The translations under genes were made by a program, and so were the position numbers. Shown piece after piece: positions 25,859 to 34,225 of a DNA stretch of 34,229 bases (position 1 is the stretch's first letter; each line of letters opens with the position of its first letter). Below the pieces are notes generated by a model that saw only the letters and a program-made list of their open reading frames with translations, ran no database searches and was not told where the DNA came from. The DNA lies in contig CAIXZH010000012.1 in assembly GCA_903923905.1 (NCBI GenBank), positions 1-34,229 on the forward strand, given 5' to 3'. Origin of the DNA: an uncultured Bacteroidia bacterium. Lineage in GTDB: Bacteria; Bacteroidota; Bacteroidia; Bacteroidales; Prolixibacteraceae.

Positions 25859-26119
25859 TTACAAAGCTCAAAGGTAGTTTTCAAAAAACGCCGTTTTGAT
25901 ACTGTTTTTTCCGTAATAAAATGCAAATAATAGTGATTTTAAAATTCTGATACGGTTTTTCCCGTAACAGTTTTGAAAAATGTTCTTCAAAATTTAAATT
26001 AGATCAAACCATTTAAACTGATTTTGATCTTGGACTTTTTTAAATTTGGAACAGGTTATACTTGGAATGAATATCAGGAGTATTATTCTTAAAAACTCTA
26101 TTCTCTCTTTTTAAAACAG

Positions 26120-26152
26120 AAACCGCCTAACTATTAATAAGTTAGACGGTTT
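26120..26152 (-). terminator. Terminator-like hairpin downstream of tRNA-Leu
   Basis: AAACCG (26120-26125) pairs with CGGTTT (26147-26152) and CTAACT (26127-26132) with AGTTAG (26140-26145), with a single C/A mismatch between them and a 7-base loop. On the minus strand it begins six bases after the tRNA's 3' end and is followed by CTGTTTTAAA. It probably ends tRNA transcription. Confidence 0.6.
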
Positions 26153-26157
26153 AAAAG

Positions 26158-26241
26158 TACCCGGGGTGGGAATCGAACCCACACGACATTGCTATCACTG
26201 GATTTTGAGTCCAGCGCGTCTACCAATTCCGCCACCCGGGC
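26158..26241 (-). tRNA. tRNA-Leu (anticodon CAA)
   Basis: On the minus strand the gene starts GCCCGGGTGGCGGAATTGG and shows a full cloverleaf: acceptor GCCCGGG/CCCGGGT (one G-U), a D-arm with GGTAGACGC, the anticodon stem CTGGA/TCCAG around CTCAAAA (anticodon CAA, codon UUG), the long class II variable arm TGATAGCAATGTCGT expected for leucine, and a T-arm GTGGG-TTCGATT-CCCAC. The discriminator is A and CCA is not encoded. A terminator-like hairpin follows. Confidence 0.96.
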
Positions 26242-26375
26242 TTATGGAACTGCTTAAGAAGCGCGGCACAAAGATAATCCAATATTCTTTTTACCGAAAT
26301 ATTTTTTTTAAATCTTTAAGGGTATTTTGGATTTCAACTGTCAATACGTTATCTTGTAGTTTTAATGAAAATTTT

Positions 26376-26957
26376 ATGCTCACCGGAGACGACAGGCAGA
26401 TTTTTGAGGCAATTAAAATGGACGATAAGGTGGCATACGAAAAAGTATTTCGTGCCTACTATCGGTCAATGACTGCTTATGCTTTTCGTTTCCTGGGTAA
26501 TTTGTCCGATTCGGAAAGTGTTGTTCAGGATGTATTCCTCCGTCTTTGGCAGAACAGGAGAGACATATCCATCAATTCTTCATTACTCCATTATCTTTTT
26601 AAATCAATTAAAAATCAATGTGTTAATCTTCTGGAGCATGAACGGATCAAAACCAGATATCAGGATATGGTAATTCAAAATGAAGCAGAACGGGGTGATT
26701 ACGGTGAGTTCTTTCCGGAATTGGATTTGATGAAGCGTATTGAGTCTGCAATTGGGGCACTGCCTCCAAAACGGCAGGAGATTTTTAGAATGGCACGTGA
26801 GGAAGGCTTAAAATACCGTGAAATAGCACTCCGCCTTAACCTGTCAGTTAAAACTGTTGAGACACAAATGACTCTTGCGCTTAAACAATTACGGGAAGTA
26901 CTAAAAGTATTTAAGCATCTGGTACTATTTTTAATGCTGGGTGTTAAGGGTAATTAA
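26376..26957 (+). CDS. ECF-type RNA polymerase sigma factor
   Basis: A 193-residue sigma-70 family protein of the extracytoplasmic-function group typical of Bacteroidota. Region 2 is visible in YEKVFRAYYRSMTAYAFRFL and ESVVQDVFLRLWQNR, and region 4 in LPPKRQEIFRMAREEGLKYR and NLSVKTVETQMTLALKQLRE. A hydrophobic tail (VLFLMLGVKGN) closes it. I start at the ATG at 26376: the reading frame stays open back to 26166, but the extra 70 codons would run antisense through the tRNA-Leu gene. A FecR-type anti-sigma factor follows 122 bases downstream, then two barrel-less TonB-system-like proteins, suggesting a surface signalling cascade. Confidence 0.92.
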   Translation: MLTGDDRQIFEAIKMDDKVAYEKVFRAYYRSMTAYAFRFLGNLSDSESVVQDVFLRLWQNRRDISINSSLLHYLFKSIKNQCVNLLEHERIKTRYQDMVIQNEAERGDYGEFFPELDLMKRIESAIGALPPKRQEIFRMAREEGLKYREIALRLNLSVKTVETQMTLALKQLREVLKVFKHLVLFLMLGVKGN

Positions 26958-27079
26958 ATTAAGGATTGTCTTAAAATAAATGAAAAGATCAAATGGCCAT
27001 TATTCGGAAATCACCCATAGCAACAAATATTTACCTATGGCAATTCAACGTGACCATTAAAAAAATAAATTATTAACGC

Positions 27080-28096
27080 ATGAACTCGAAGGATAAAATA
27101 TTACCGGATAATGAGAGTCAGTGGGTTGCTTATCTGAATGGAGAACCCGATATTCCGGATTCTATCGGTTTGGACGAAAAGGAGAAAGCCAATTTAACAA
27201 AGATTTGGGAAATGGCAGGCACCGATTATAGCTATTCCGCTGCAGATCCTGAAAAGGGATGGACTAATTTCCAGATGAAGATTGAGAAATCGAACAGGAT
27301 TTTGAAAATTAGGGTATTTAGAAGAGAGTTCTTTAAATATGCCGCCATGCTCGTGGTGGTTATTGGTATTGGATTTGCTACTTTTCAGCTGGTTAGAAAG
27401 CCAAAAGTCGTTGAAGATATACCTGTGCAGATTGCCATTGCCCAGACTGACTCACATCCTGTGAACGTGATGCGAATATCTTTACCTGATGGCTCTTCAG
27501 TAACATTAAATGCAAATACCAAAATTGAATACCCAGAGCACTTCGAAGGAAAAATTCGTAAAGTAAAACTATCAGGAGAGGCATTCTTTAAAGTTACCAA
27601 AGACTCCATTCACCCCTTCAGAATTGAAACACCTAATGCATCTGTTGAGGTTCTGGGGACTTCATTTAATGTTTCTGCTTATCCGAATACTGACAAGGTA
27701 GAGGTGAATGTGGAAACGGGAAAGGTAAAACTTTCGCCATACAACCAGGGAAGAACTGATATGAGGTTTGTCGTTTTACCTGCCGGTGAGCGGGGATGGC
27801 TCAGGGTCTCCAAAGGAGAGATTGGACATAAGGAAGAGCTTAAACCCAATTATGCTTCCTGGATTACCAAAATCGTCAATTTCCAGAGGACCCCACTTAA
27901 TGAAGTATGCGCTGTACTTGAAAATACTTACCACATCAAATTCAAACTTGGAAATCCTGAAATTGGAGAAATACCTTATACTGCAAATTTTGCAAACTTG
28001 AACCTCGATTACATTGTTAAAGTAATTGCACGCACCCATCATTTACAGGTGAAAAAGAATGGAGATGAAATTATATTGACCAAAAGGGCCAAATAA
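27080..28096 (+). CDS. FecR family anti-sigma factor with DUF4974 C-terminal domain
   Basis: A 338-residue inner-membrane regulator. The cytoplasmic N-terminal part (1-84), with a WVAYLNGE segment, should hold the sigma factor. One membrane helix spans about 85-106. The periplasmic FecR domain runs from about 128 to 235 (SLPDGSSVTLNANTKIEYPE, KLSGEAFFKVTKD, PFRIETPNASVEVLGTSFNV), and the C-terminal DUF4974-type domain (about 268-336; NFQRTPLNEVCAVLENTYHI) is the module that normally contacts an STN domain of an outer-membrane transducer. The gene follows its sigma factor and precedes a protein with exactly such an STN domain by 58 bases. Length and order match Bacteroidota FecR systems. Confidence 0.93.
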   Translation: MNSKDKILPDNESQWVAYLNGEPDIPDSIGLDEKEKANLTKIWEMAGTDYSYSAADPEKGWTNFQMKIEKSNRILKIRVFRREFFKYAAMLVVVIGIGFATFQLVRKPKVVEDIPVQIAIAQTDSHPVNVMRISLPDGSSVTLNANTKIEYPEHFEGKIRKVKLSGEAFFKVTKDSIHPFRIETPNASVEVLGTSFNVSAYPNTDKVEVNVETGKVKLSPYNQGRTDMRFVVLPAGERGWLRVSKGEIGHKEELKPNYASWITKIVNFQRTPLNEVCAVLENTYHIKFKLGNPEIGEIPYTANFANLNLDYIVKVIARTHHLQVKKNGDEIILTKRAK

Positions 28097-28154
28097 AAAG
28101 TATTTCTATGCAGTAATTGTTAATTTCGTAACAAGTTGACTTAATTGCAAATCA

Positions 28155-29636
28155 ATGCGGTTTCCCGGGACGTCTGTTGTAATTCTGTTATCGCTTCTGT
28201 TGTGGGTTAAAACGTCTGCTCAGGAACGTATGCAGTCGCTTGAAGGGAGAATTAGTTGTAAAATCGATTCTGCCACAGTTGAACAAATCCTCGAAAAAGT
28301 AGTCAACGAAAACGATCTTTTCTTTTCATATAATCCTGATATCCTCCCTAAAAGTAAGATTACACTAAATTTGCTGAACGTCACTGTAGACGAGTTTCTC
28401 CTTAAGATACTTCCCTCAAAAGAGTATACTGTTGAAAAATTAGATAATCAATTAATTGTCACAAGAAAAGAGGCTGCTCCTATCCGGTTATCAGGAATAG
28501 TGGTAGAAGGAAAGGGAGAATCTCCAGTACCATATACTTCGATGGGGATTGAAGGGGAAAGTATTGGAACGATGACAAATATTGACGGACGATACGATCT
28601 TGTATTGCCCTGGAGGCTTCGAAACAAAAAAATCTCAGTCCATTGTCTGGGGTTTAAACCGCTGGAATTATCACCGGATGAGTTGAAGGTAAATGCCATA
28701 GTCAGGTTAGAACCGGTAACCATTCACCTGCGTGAAATTGAGGTAAAACCAGTTGATGTTGCTGAGGTTTTGCGTAATTTCAGGAAGAATATTGAGATAA
28801 ATTATGAACGGTCAACCCAATTAATGGTTACTTTTTACCGGGAAACTATTAAGCGTGACGATCAGTACATCGGAGTTTGGGAAGCAATTATGGAAGTTCT
28901 GAAGCAACCCTATAATTCTCAAATGGAGGATAGGGTGAGGTTTTTGAAAGGGAGAAAAAGTAATTTTCATAAAACCTTTACTGATGTAAGTCTGAAGATT
29001 CAGGGAGGTCCATGGTATATTACATCTTTGGATATTGTCCATAATCTTGAAACCTTTTTAGATCCCAAATTTGAGAACCTATATCGTTATCGTTTTGAAC
29101 AACCAGAGATGTACAATAATCGAGTGACCTGGGTGATCGGGTTCTCACGGAAAGAGGATGTTGAATTCCCTTGTTATTACGGGAAGATTCTAATTGATGC
29201 AGAATCCTATGCCCTGGTTAGCGCTGATTTTGGACTGGATAAAAAAAGTCTGAAGTTGAACGGAGAATCCTTTATTAAAAAAGAACCGTTTGGTTATTTT
29301 ACAAGGCCTGAAGGTGCTGAATATTCGGTAAACTACCGGATAATAGATGGACGATGGCAATTTTATACCGCCCGCACAGATGTGATCTTTAAGGTAAAGC
29401 AACGGAAAGGAAATTTAAAGACCGAATACCGAAGTGTTTCAGATATCCTGGTAACGCAGCAATTTCCCTTTCCTTCCCATGTGAGATTTGGACCTACGGG
29501 ACTTTTCAGAGCCGATGATATCTTTTCGGATATTCAGGGAGAATATGACCCCGAATTTTGGGGAAACTACAATGTTATCAAACCTGATGATGATTTAAAT
29601 AAGGCGCTTCGCAAAATCGAACCCACTGTAAAATGA
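28155..29636 (+). CDS. STN plus carboxypeptidase-regulatory domain protein lacking a TonB-dependent barrel
   Basis: A 493-residue exported protein (signal peptide about 1-22). Residues 33-104 are an STN domain (VEQILEKVVNENDLFFSYNP, LNLLNVTVDEFLLKIL), the part of TonB-dependent transducers that signals to FecR. Residues 111-195 are a carboxypeptidase-regulatory-like beta-sandwich (RLSGIVVEGKGESPVPYTSM, GTMTNIDGRYDLVLP). From about 203 onward the sequence (VLRNFRKNIEINYE, QLMVTFYRETIKRDDQYIGV, FLKGRKSNFHKTF) resembles the C-terminal part of barrel-less Bacteroidota CarboxypepD-regulatory proteins, not a TonB plug or 22-strand barrel. In ordinary systems STN, plug and barrel are one chain. Here the STN is carried by a protein that cannot be a channel. 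Its place after sigma and FecR genes implies that it takes the transducer's role. Mechanism is inferred. Confidence 0.85.
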   Translation: MRFPGTSVVILLSLLLWVKTSAQERMQSLEGRISCKIDSATVEQILEKVVNENDLFFSYNPDILPKSKITLNLLNVTVDEFLLKILPSKEYTVEKLDNQLIVTRKEAAPIRLSGIVVEGKGESPVPYTSMGIEGESIGTMTNIDGRYDLVLPWRLRNKKISVHCLGFKPLELSPDELKVNAIVRLEPVTIHLREIEVKPVDVAEVLRNFRKNIEINYERSTQLMVTFYRETIKRDDQYIGVWEAIMEVLKQPYNSQMEDRVRFLKGRKSNFHKTFTDVSLKIQGGPWYITSLDIVHNLETFLDPKFENLYRYRFEQPEMYNNRVTWVIGFSRKEDVEFPCYYGKILIDAESYALVSADFGLDKKSLKLNGESFIKKEPFGYFTRPEGAEYSVNYRIIDGRWQFYTARTDVIFKVKQRKGNLKTEYRSVSDILVTQQFPFPSHVRFGPTGLFRADDIFSDIQGEYDPEFWGNYNVIKPDDDLNKALRKIEPTVK

Positions 29637-29676
29637 TCTGATTTGAAAATTTTAATTCAACAATAATTACTCAAAT

Positions 29677-32253
29677 ATGAAAACCAGGGGCAAGGAATTA
29701 TTTTTAATGATCATTCTGAGTTTTTCGGCAGTTTTGGTCTCAGGTCAGAATACTGATTTCATTGCGCGATTAAAGACTCAGCTGTTACTTTATCGTACGC
29801 AAAGTCCTTCTCAGGTAATTGTGATCCAGACCGATAAAACGCTCTATCGGCAGGGCGAAACCATGTGGATGAAAGGTTATGCTATTGATGCCATTACCCA
29901 TTCATTATCCTTGAATAGTCTTGAGTTGTCAGTTCAACTTTCCGATTCAAAAGGGGCCAATATTTTAGATGGAAAATTCTTACTTAAAAGTGGGGTTACG
30001 AATTTTAATTTCACTATCCCTGCCGATCTGCCCAGCGATGTTTATTACCTAATTGCCTATAGCCCTGAAATGGAGAATGGAGATATTAGTAAAATATTCA
30101 AAAAGGAAATTTTTATTGGAAGGCCGGAGAATCTTGATATGGTGCCACATCTTGAGTTCTCAAAACCATTTTATCCATCTGATAGTAAAGAGGCTGCAAC
30201 GCTCCGAATTATGAATTTTTCCGGCAAACCTGCATCAGGCAAAAAATATGATTACCAGATTTTTTGCCATGAACGGGAACTTCTATCCGGGAAGGGGAAA
30301 ACCGGGTCAAATGGGACCGGAGAAATCGTCTTTTTTACCCCGCCAAAACAAAATGGATATCCATTACTCGCCTCTATAACAATTTATTCCGGAAAGGATA
30401 GATTAAATTTGATCAGTAAAATCCCCCTTTCTGCCGAGAAAATTAATGTCACTTTCTTTCCCGAAGGTGGAACCCGTGTCCCTGGGATTCTGCAATCAAT
30501 TGTATTTGAAGCCAAAGATCTGTTAGGTAACCCTATTGATTTAAAATCCGATATTCTTGATGAACAAGGGAAAGTGATTACCTCGACAGCCACAATTCAG
30601 CCAGGTATCGGAGTTCTTAATGTGCAGAACGGGAATAACGTGAAATTGATCATGAGGGTTATTAGTGACCCCGGAAAGAATCAGGAGATCCCATTGCCTG
30701 CTCTTGTGCCTGGAGGAATGAGCATTAGCCTGAAAAAGAACGACGGACAGCTGTTATCTCTTATGCTTGGCAGAACACCAAAATCTGACTCCGGAAAGTT
30801 TAACATAGTTGCTGTCAATAACGGGGAGATGGTGTGGGCCAGTGAATTTGAAATTGAAGATTCAGGGATAATTAATGTCCCGCTTGTGAATCTTCGTTCG
30901 GCTGTTACTTCCTTTGCTGTCTTTAGTCAAACCGGGTTAATGGTTGCTAATCGATTAGTTTATACAGGGAATAATGAATTTCTAAATATCTCTTCTAAAT
31001 CAGATAAACCGATTTACAAAACCGGAGAAGATGGAGAGATCAGGGTGAAAATTACCGATGCGAAAGGAGCACCCGTAAGAGCAGAATTGGCAGTTAGTCT
31101 CGCAGATAAATCTACCTTCCCATCCTCATCCAAAGCAATTGAATCCATTCAATTTGGATTGAATAAGGCAATTCATTCAGGAGAACCCATTGAAAAAATT
31201 AGCAGCCCAACTTTAGATTACCTTTTGGCTGGCAACAGCCTGAACGGGTTTGAATGGTCCCAGGTATTGGCAATGGATCCCTTAAAGGGAACATCCAGGA
31301 AATCAGGTGCCATCAGGATCTCGGGAACGGTCGTAGATGATAAAAATATGCCTGTCCCTTATGCTTTGGTTAGCCTGACAAGTTCTTCACTTCAGCAGTT
31401 TAACGCTGGAAGTGATCAAAATGGTGTGTTTGCAATTAATTTGCCCATTTCGGTTGATAAAAAAACCCTTACTTCTTCAGCAACTGATAGTACCGGGAAA
31501 TGGAAGTTTCACGTAAAGTTAAACAAGAGCTTTAAGGACGAGATTGTAAATTATCTGAATATCGTGACCGTTAACAACTGGCAAATTTTGGATCAAATTT
31601 TTCAATCCAATTATTTTAGGGAAAACCTTGACTTTTTTAAAGCCAGGCCATCTGTTAAAGTTAGAAGCGGCGAGAAGAAAGTCCCTGAAGCTTATTGGAA
31701 ACGATACTTAACCGGATCTGCCAATTTGCTTGATATCCTGAAATCCATCCGACCCTTCGAAATGAGTGGCAATAAAATTGTATTCCGGGGTATGAACTCA
31801 TTCCTTCAACAGGATGGAGCCTTAATCGTTATCGATGGTCAACAGATGGGGAGTGATGCATCGCAGCTTTCAATGCTCAACCCAATGGATATTGAAGATA
31901 TTCGAATACTTCTTGATCCCGCTGAGATGGGTATTTATACGGGATTAAATTCGGTTGGTGTAATCGAGATCAAAACCAAAAACAGTAACAGCCTGGATCT
32001 TAAATCCCCGGAAATAGCCGACCCGGTAAAGGATAATTCTTCAAAACTTTTTACGCCGGAACCAATCGGGGAGAGTAAATATAACTTAAAAACTACATTG
32101 CAGTGGTTTCCAGTACTTTCTACTGATGCCAAGGGAGAGGCGACAATCCCTTTCCGCACAGGAAATATTCATTCGACGTTTATTTTGGAAATTGCCGGAT
32201 TTAGTGATACCAAACAATGGATTAGCGGGCAGATGGAAATCAAGGTAGAGTAA
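29677..32253 (+). CDS. Large exported MG2/macroglobulin-like protein with a TonB plug-like domain but no barrel
   Basis: An 858-residue exported protein (signal peptide about 1-23). Residues about 45-145 resemble an alpha-2-macroglobulin MG2-type domain (IVIQTDKTLYRQGETMWMKG, FTIPADLPSDVYYLIAYSPE). Further beta-sandwich modules follow, then a carboxypeptidase-regulatory-like domain near 547-608 (IRISGTVVDDKNMPVPYALV). Residues about 685-770 look like a TonB-receptor plug (FRGMNSFLQQDGALIVIDGQ, MNPMDIEDIRILLDPAEMGI-type segment, GVIEIKTKN). The last 70 residues form a macroglobulin-like end (TTLQWFPVLSTDAKGEATIP). No transmembrane barrel is present. It starts 40 bases after the STN protein gene, with the same strand and no terminator between. 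Proteins of this layout are common but poorly characterised in Bacteroidota. It may be the partner that presents a ligand or binds proteases. Confidence 0.82.
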   Translation: MKTRGKELFLMIILSFSAVLVSGQNTDFIARLKTQLLLYRTQSPSQVIVIQTDKTLYRQGETMWMKGYAIDAITHSLSLNSLELSVQLSDSKGANILDGKFLLKSGVTNFNFTIPADLPSDVYYLIAYSPEMENGDISKIFKKEIFIGRPENLDMVPHLEFSKPFYPSDSKEAATLRIMNFSGKPASGKKYDYQIFCHERELLSGKGKTGSNGTGEIVFFTPPKQNGYPLLASITIYSGKDRLNLISKIPLSAEKINVTFFPEGGTRVPGILQSIVFEAKDLLGNPIDLKSDILDEQGKVITSTATIQPGIGVLNVQNGNNVKLIMRVISDPGKNQEIPLPALVPGGMSISLKKNDGQLLSLMLGRTPKSDSGKFNIVAVNNGEMVWASEFEIEDSGIINVPLVNLRSAVTSFAVFSQTGLMVANRLVYTGNNEFLNISSKSDKPIYKTGEDGEIRVKITDAKGAPVRAELAVSLADKSTFPSSSKAIESIQFGLNKAIHSGEPIEKISSPTLDYLLAGNSLNGFEWSQVLAMDPLKGTSRKSGAIRISGTVVDDKNMPVPYALVSLTSSSLQQFNAGSDQNGVFAINLPISVDKKTLTSSATDSTGKWKFHVKLNKSFKDEIVNYLNIVTVNNWQILDQIFQSNYFRENLDFFKARPSVKVRSGEKKVPEAYWKRYLTGSANLLDILKSIRPFEMSGNKIVFRGMNSFLQQDGALIVIDGQQMGSDASQLSMLNPMDIEDIRILLDPAEMGIYTGLNSVGVIEIKTKNSNSLDLKSPEIADPVKDNSSKLFTPEPIGESKYNLKTTLQWFPVLSTDAKGEATIPFRTGNIHSTFILEIAGFSDTKQWISGQMEIKVE

Positions 32254-32296
32254 GTGAGAAACCCTCTTGAACTATCTGGTACAACATGAGATAATT

Positions 32297-32773
32297 TTAT
32301 TTTAAATCATCTCTTCTGAAACGAAACGGGAGCAGGTTATCGATACCATCCAGAACGATAATCCGGGCTGAACCGTCGAGTACGATATGTAACGGTTGTC
32401 CTGCAAGATCTTCGTATTCAGACATTACCTGCAGACATGCACCGCAAGGCCTTGCGTGGCCTGATGAGGTGAGATTAAACGTGCTTACTGCGATTGCTTT
32501 AATCGGGACATTGGGATATTGAGATGCGGCGTAGAATAAGGCTGTACGCTCAGCACAAAGTCCCGACGGATAGGCCGCATTTTCCTGATTATTCCCTGTG
32601 ATGATTATCGCGTTTTGAAGCAGAACCGCAGCTCCTACACGAAACCCGGAGTATGGAGCATAACCCCGTTGGACTGCCTCTCTCGCTTTAAAGAGTAATT
32701 GTTGGTCAACCTCCGTCAAATTTGCATCCGATTCGTATTCGCGGTAATTTATTTGGAAGATTATATCTCTCAT
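32297..32773 (-). CDS. cdd: Cytidine deaminase
   Basis: A 158-residue zinc enzyme that deaminates cytidine and deoxycytidine to uridine forms for pyrimidine salvage. The zinc site is clear: CAE at 73-75 (Cys73, catalytic Glu75) and PCGAC at 109-113 (Cys110, Cys113). The substrate loops YAPYSGFRVGAAVLL (38-52) and NQENAAYPSG (62-71) are typical. I start at the ATG at 32773 (MRDIIFQ). The frame is open upstream to an ATG at 32845, but those 24 residues (MVIITIPLEV...) are AT-rich and unlike the family. Its 3' end faces the sigma/FecR operon 43 bases away; it is otherwise monocistronic. Confidence 0.93.
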   Translation of the reverse strand: MRDIIFQINYREYESDANLTEVDQQLLFKAREAVQRGYAPYSGFRVGAAVLLQNAIIITGNNQENAAYPSGLCAERTALFYAASQYPNVPIKAIAVSTFNLTSSGHARPCGACLQVMSEYEDLAGQPLHIVLDGSARIIVLDGIDNLLPFRFRRDDLK

Positions 32774-32915
32774 TTGTAGGTAGTTTGAATATTTAACATC
32801 TATATTGACTACTGCAACTTCTAAGGGAATGGTAATTATAACCAATTTCAGTATTGATTTTCACAACGCAGTTATTTGATTGAAAAAAATCTGGCTGCAT
32901 TCATACTGATTTTTT

Positions 32916-32923
32916 TAATTTTG
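32916..32923 (+). promoter_or_regulatory. Candidate -7 element of the glucosaminidase gene
   Basis: TAATTTTG matches TAnnTTTG and lies 34 bases before the start codon at 32958. A CTG at 32895-32897, 18 bases upstream, is a near match to the -33 TTG. Confidence 0.4.
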
Positions 32924-32957
32924 ATGCCAAATTAATTAATCTATTTGATCTCCCATT

Positions 32958-33950
32958 ATGGTATGTAATCGTTTTAAATTATTTTTTTTGATTGGCATTT
33001 ATATCATTCTGACCGGTTTCACTCAGGGAGGATCAGCGCAAAAGACTACGCGACAGGAATATATCGAAATGTTCGCAAGAGTGGCTATACAAGAGATGAT
33101 TCAATACCATATTCCAGCCAGTATAACCATGGCGCAGGCTTGCCTGGAATCAAGCGACGGAAACTCCCCTCTGGCAACTGAAGGAAATAATCATTTTGGT
33201 ATAAAATGCAAAAATACATGGACTGGATCCACTATCCGTAAGGATGATGATACCCTTAATGAATGTTTTAGAAAATATCGGAATGCGATCGAGTCTTTCC
33301 GTGATCACTCGGAGTTTTTAACAGGAAGTATGCGTTATCAGTTTCTATTCGATTATAATATAAAGGATTATAAAAAATGGGCTTATGGTCTGAAAAAGGC
33401 TGGTTATGCGACTAATCCCCAGTACCCTGAAAGATTGCTGAAAATTATTGAAGATTTTCAACTTTATAAATTGGACGATTACTTCGATAATCCAAATGGT
33501 TATATCGGGCTTCAGAGCCGGGAGGGGAGTTCAAAAGTGATCTCTGAACGCTGGGGGAATCGTGGCAGGTCAGGCTTATCGGTAAATCCTTACCTTTTAC
33601 GGAAAGTGGAGAAAAGGAATGGTGCAAACGCATTCTTTTCCAAACAGGGGGATACTTATGAACAGATTGCTGCTGAGTTTTCAATTAAAGTTTCTTCCAT
33701 ATACAGGTATAACGATATTGAGCCGGGAGAGAGACTTGAGGCAGGTTCGATTGTTTATCTTCAACGAAAACGTGGAAGGGCGCCGCGAGGAAATGATTTG
33801 TACACTTTTAAGAAAGGGGATACATTCTGGTCTGTTGCTCAGTGGTATGGAATCCGGCTAAACGCACTTTACCGAAAAAACAGGATAAAAAAAGGCGAAT
33901 TACCTGTGGAGGGACAACAAATCTCGCTAAGATTAAGGGCAGGCAGGTAA
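32958..33950 (+). CDS. Exported glucosaminidase with two LysM domains (peptidoglycan hydrolase)
   Basis: A 330-residue secreted muralytic enzyme. After a signal peptide (about 1-28) residues 32-175 form a FlgJ/Bax-type N-acetylglucosaminidase domain: ITMAQACLESSDGNSPLA carries the probable catalytic Glu64, followed by NNHFGIKCK, CFRKYRNAIESFRDHSEFL and KKAGYATNPQYPERLLKIIE. Two LysM peptidoglycan-binding modules follow, about 222-268 (FSKQGDTYEQIAAEFSIKVS) and 280-326 (YTFKKGDTFWSVAQWYGIRL), with a basic linker between. The enzyme should cleave GlcNAc-containing glycan of the cell wall in the periplasm during growth or division. It is transcribed divergently from cytidine deaminase, with 184 bases between the two starts, and appears to have its own promoter. 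Confidence 0.93.
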   Translation: MVCNRFKLFFLIGIYIILTGFTQGGSAQKTTRQEYIEMFARVAIQEMIQYHIPASITMAQACLESSDGNSPLATEGNNHFGIKCKNTWTGSTIRKDDDTLNECFRKYRNAIESFRDHSEFLTGSMRYQFLFDYNIKDYKKWAYGLKKAGYATNPQYPERLLKIIEDFQLYKLDDYFDNPNGYIGLQSREGSSKVISERWGNRGRSGLSVNPYLLRKVEKRNGANAFFSKQGDTYEQIAAEFSIKVSSIYRYNDIEPGERLEAGSIVYLQRKRGRAPRGNDLYTFKKGDTFWSVAQWYGIRLNALYRKNRIKKGELPVEGQQISLRLRAGR

Positions 33951-34119
33951 CTGAAAAATGAACAAATTAACCAGTCCAGATGATATTTTGGGAAAACTGT
34001 TATCCTGCCTGGCATTTGAGTTCAGACCATACAGGTAATTCATGTTGCCCTATTTAAATACCCACGAAGTATCTTTTAAAAAAATAAAGAAGTTGTCTAA
34101 AAAAGGTGAAGAAATAAAA

Positions 34120-34225
34120 CGCAAAGATCGCAAAGTCCGCCAGCTGGAGGATCGCAAAGGTCGCAAAGACCATAAATACAATATTTTACCTTTGCGTTCT
34201 TAGCGCAACCTTTGCGCACTTTGCG
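34120..34225. repeat. CGCAAAG direct and inverted repeat cluster
   Basis: CGCAAAG occurs at 34120, 34129, 34153 and 34162; its reverse complement CTTTGCG occurs at 34190, 34210 and 34219. Within pairs the spacing is exactly 9 bases (34120/34129, 34153/34162, 34210/34219). The two orientations face each other around an AT-rich centre near 34180, forming a loose palindrome cut by the window end. Similar repeats are scattered between genes in Bacteroidota genomes; no coding potential. Confidence 0.65.

Larger units (their letters stand above)
25405..25865 (+). mobile_element. IS21-family element remnant (right end)
   Basis: The istB tail is followed by a large hairpin and tandem terminal repeats of the IS21 type. 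The inner boundary is set by where istB homology begins; the outer boundary beyond 25858 is approximate because no matching left end or target duplication is visible. The region 25330-25375 has GAAAAGTG/GTGAAAAGG pieces that may be a decayed left end, but this is weak. Confidence 0.65.

Noticed and set aside
26166-26375. 70-codon N-terminal extension of the sigma factor (MGIEPTRHCYHW...)
   Set aside because: It runs antisense through the tRNA-Leu gene; this peptide is the usual false translation of a reversed tRNA-Leu. The real start is the ATG at 26376.
32774-32845. 24-residue N-terminal extension of cytidine deaminase
   Set aside because: AT-rich and unlike the family; the ATG at 32773 gives the normal enzyme length.
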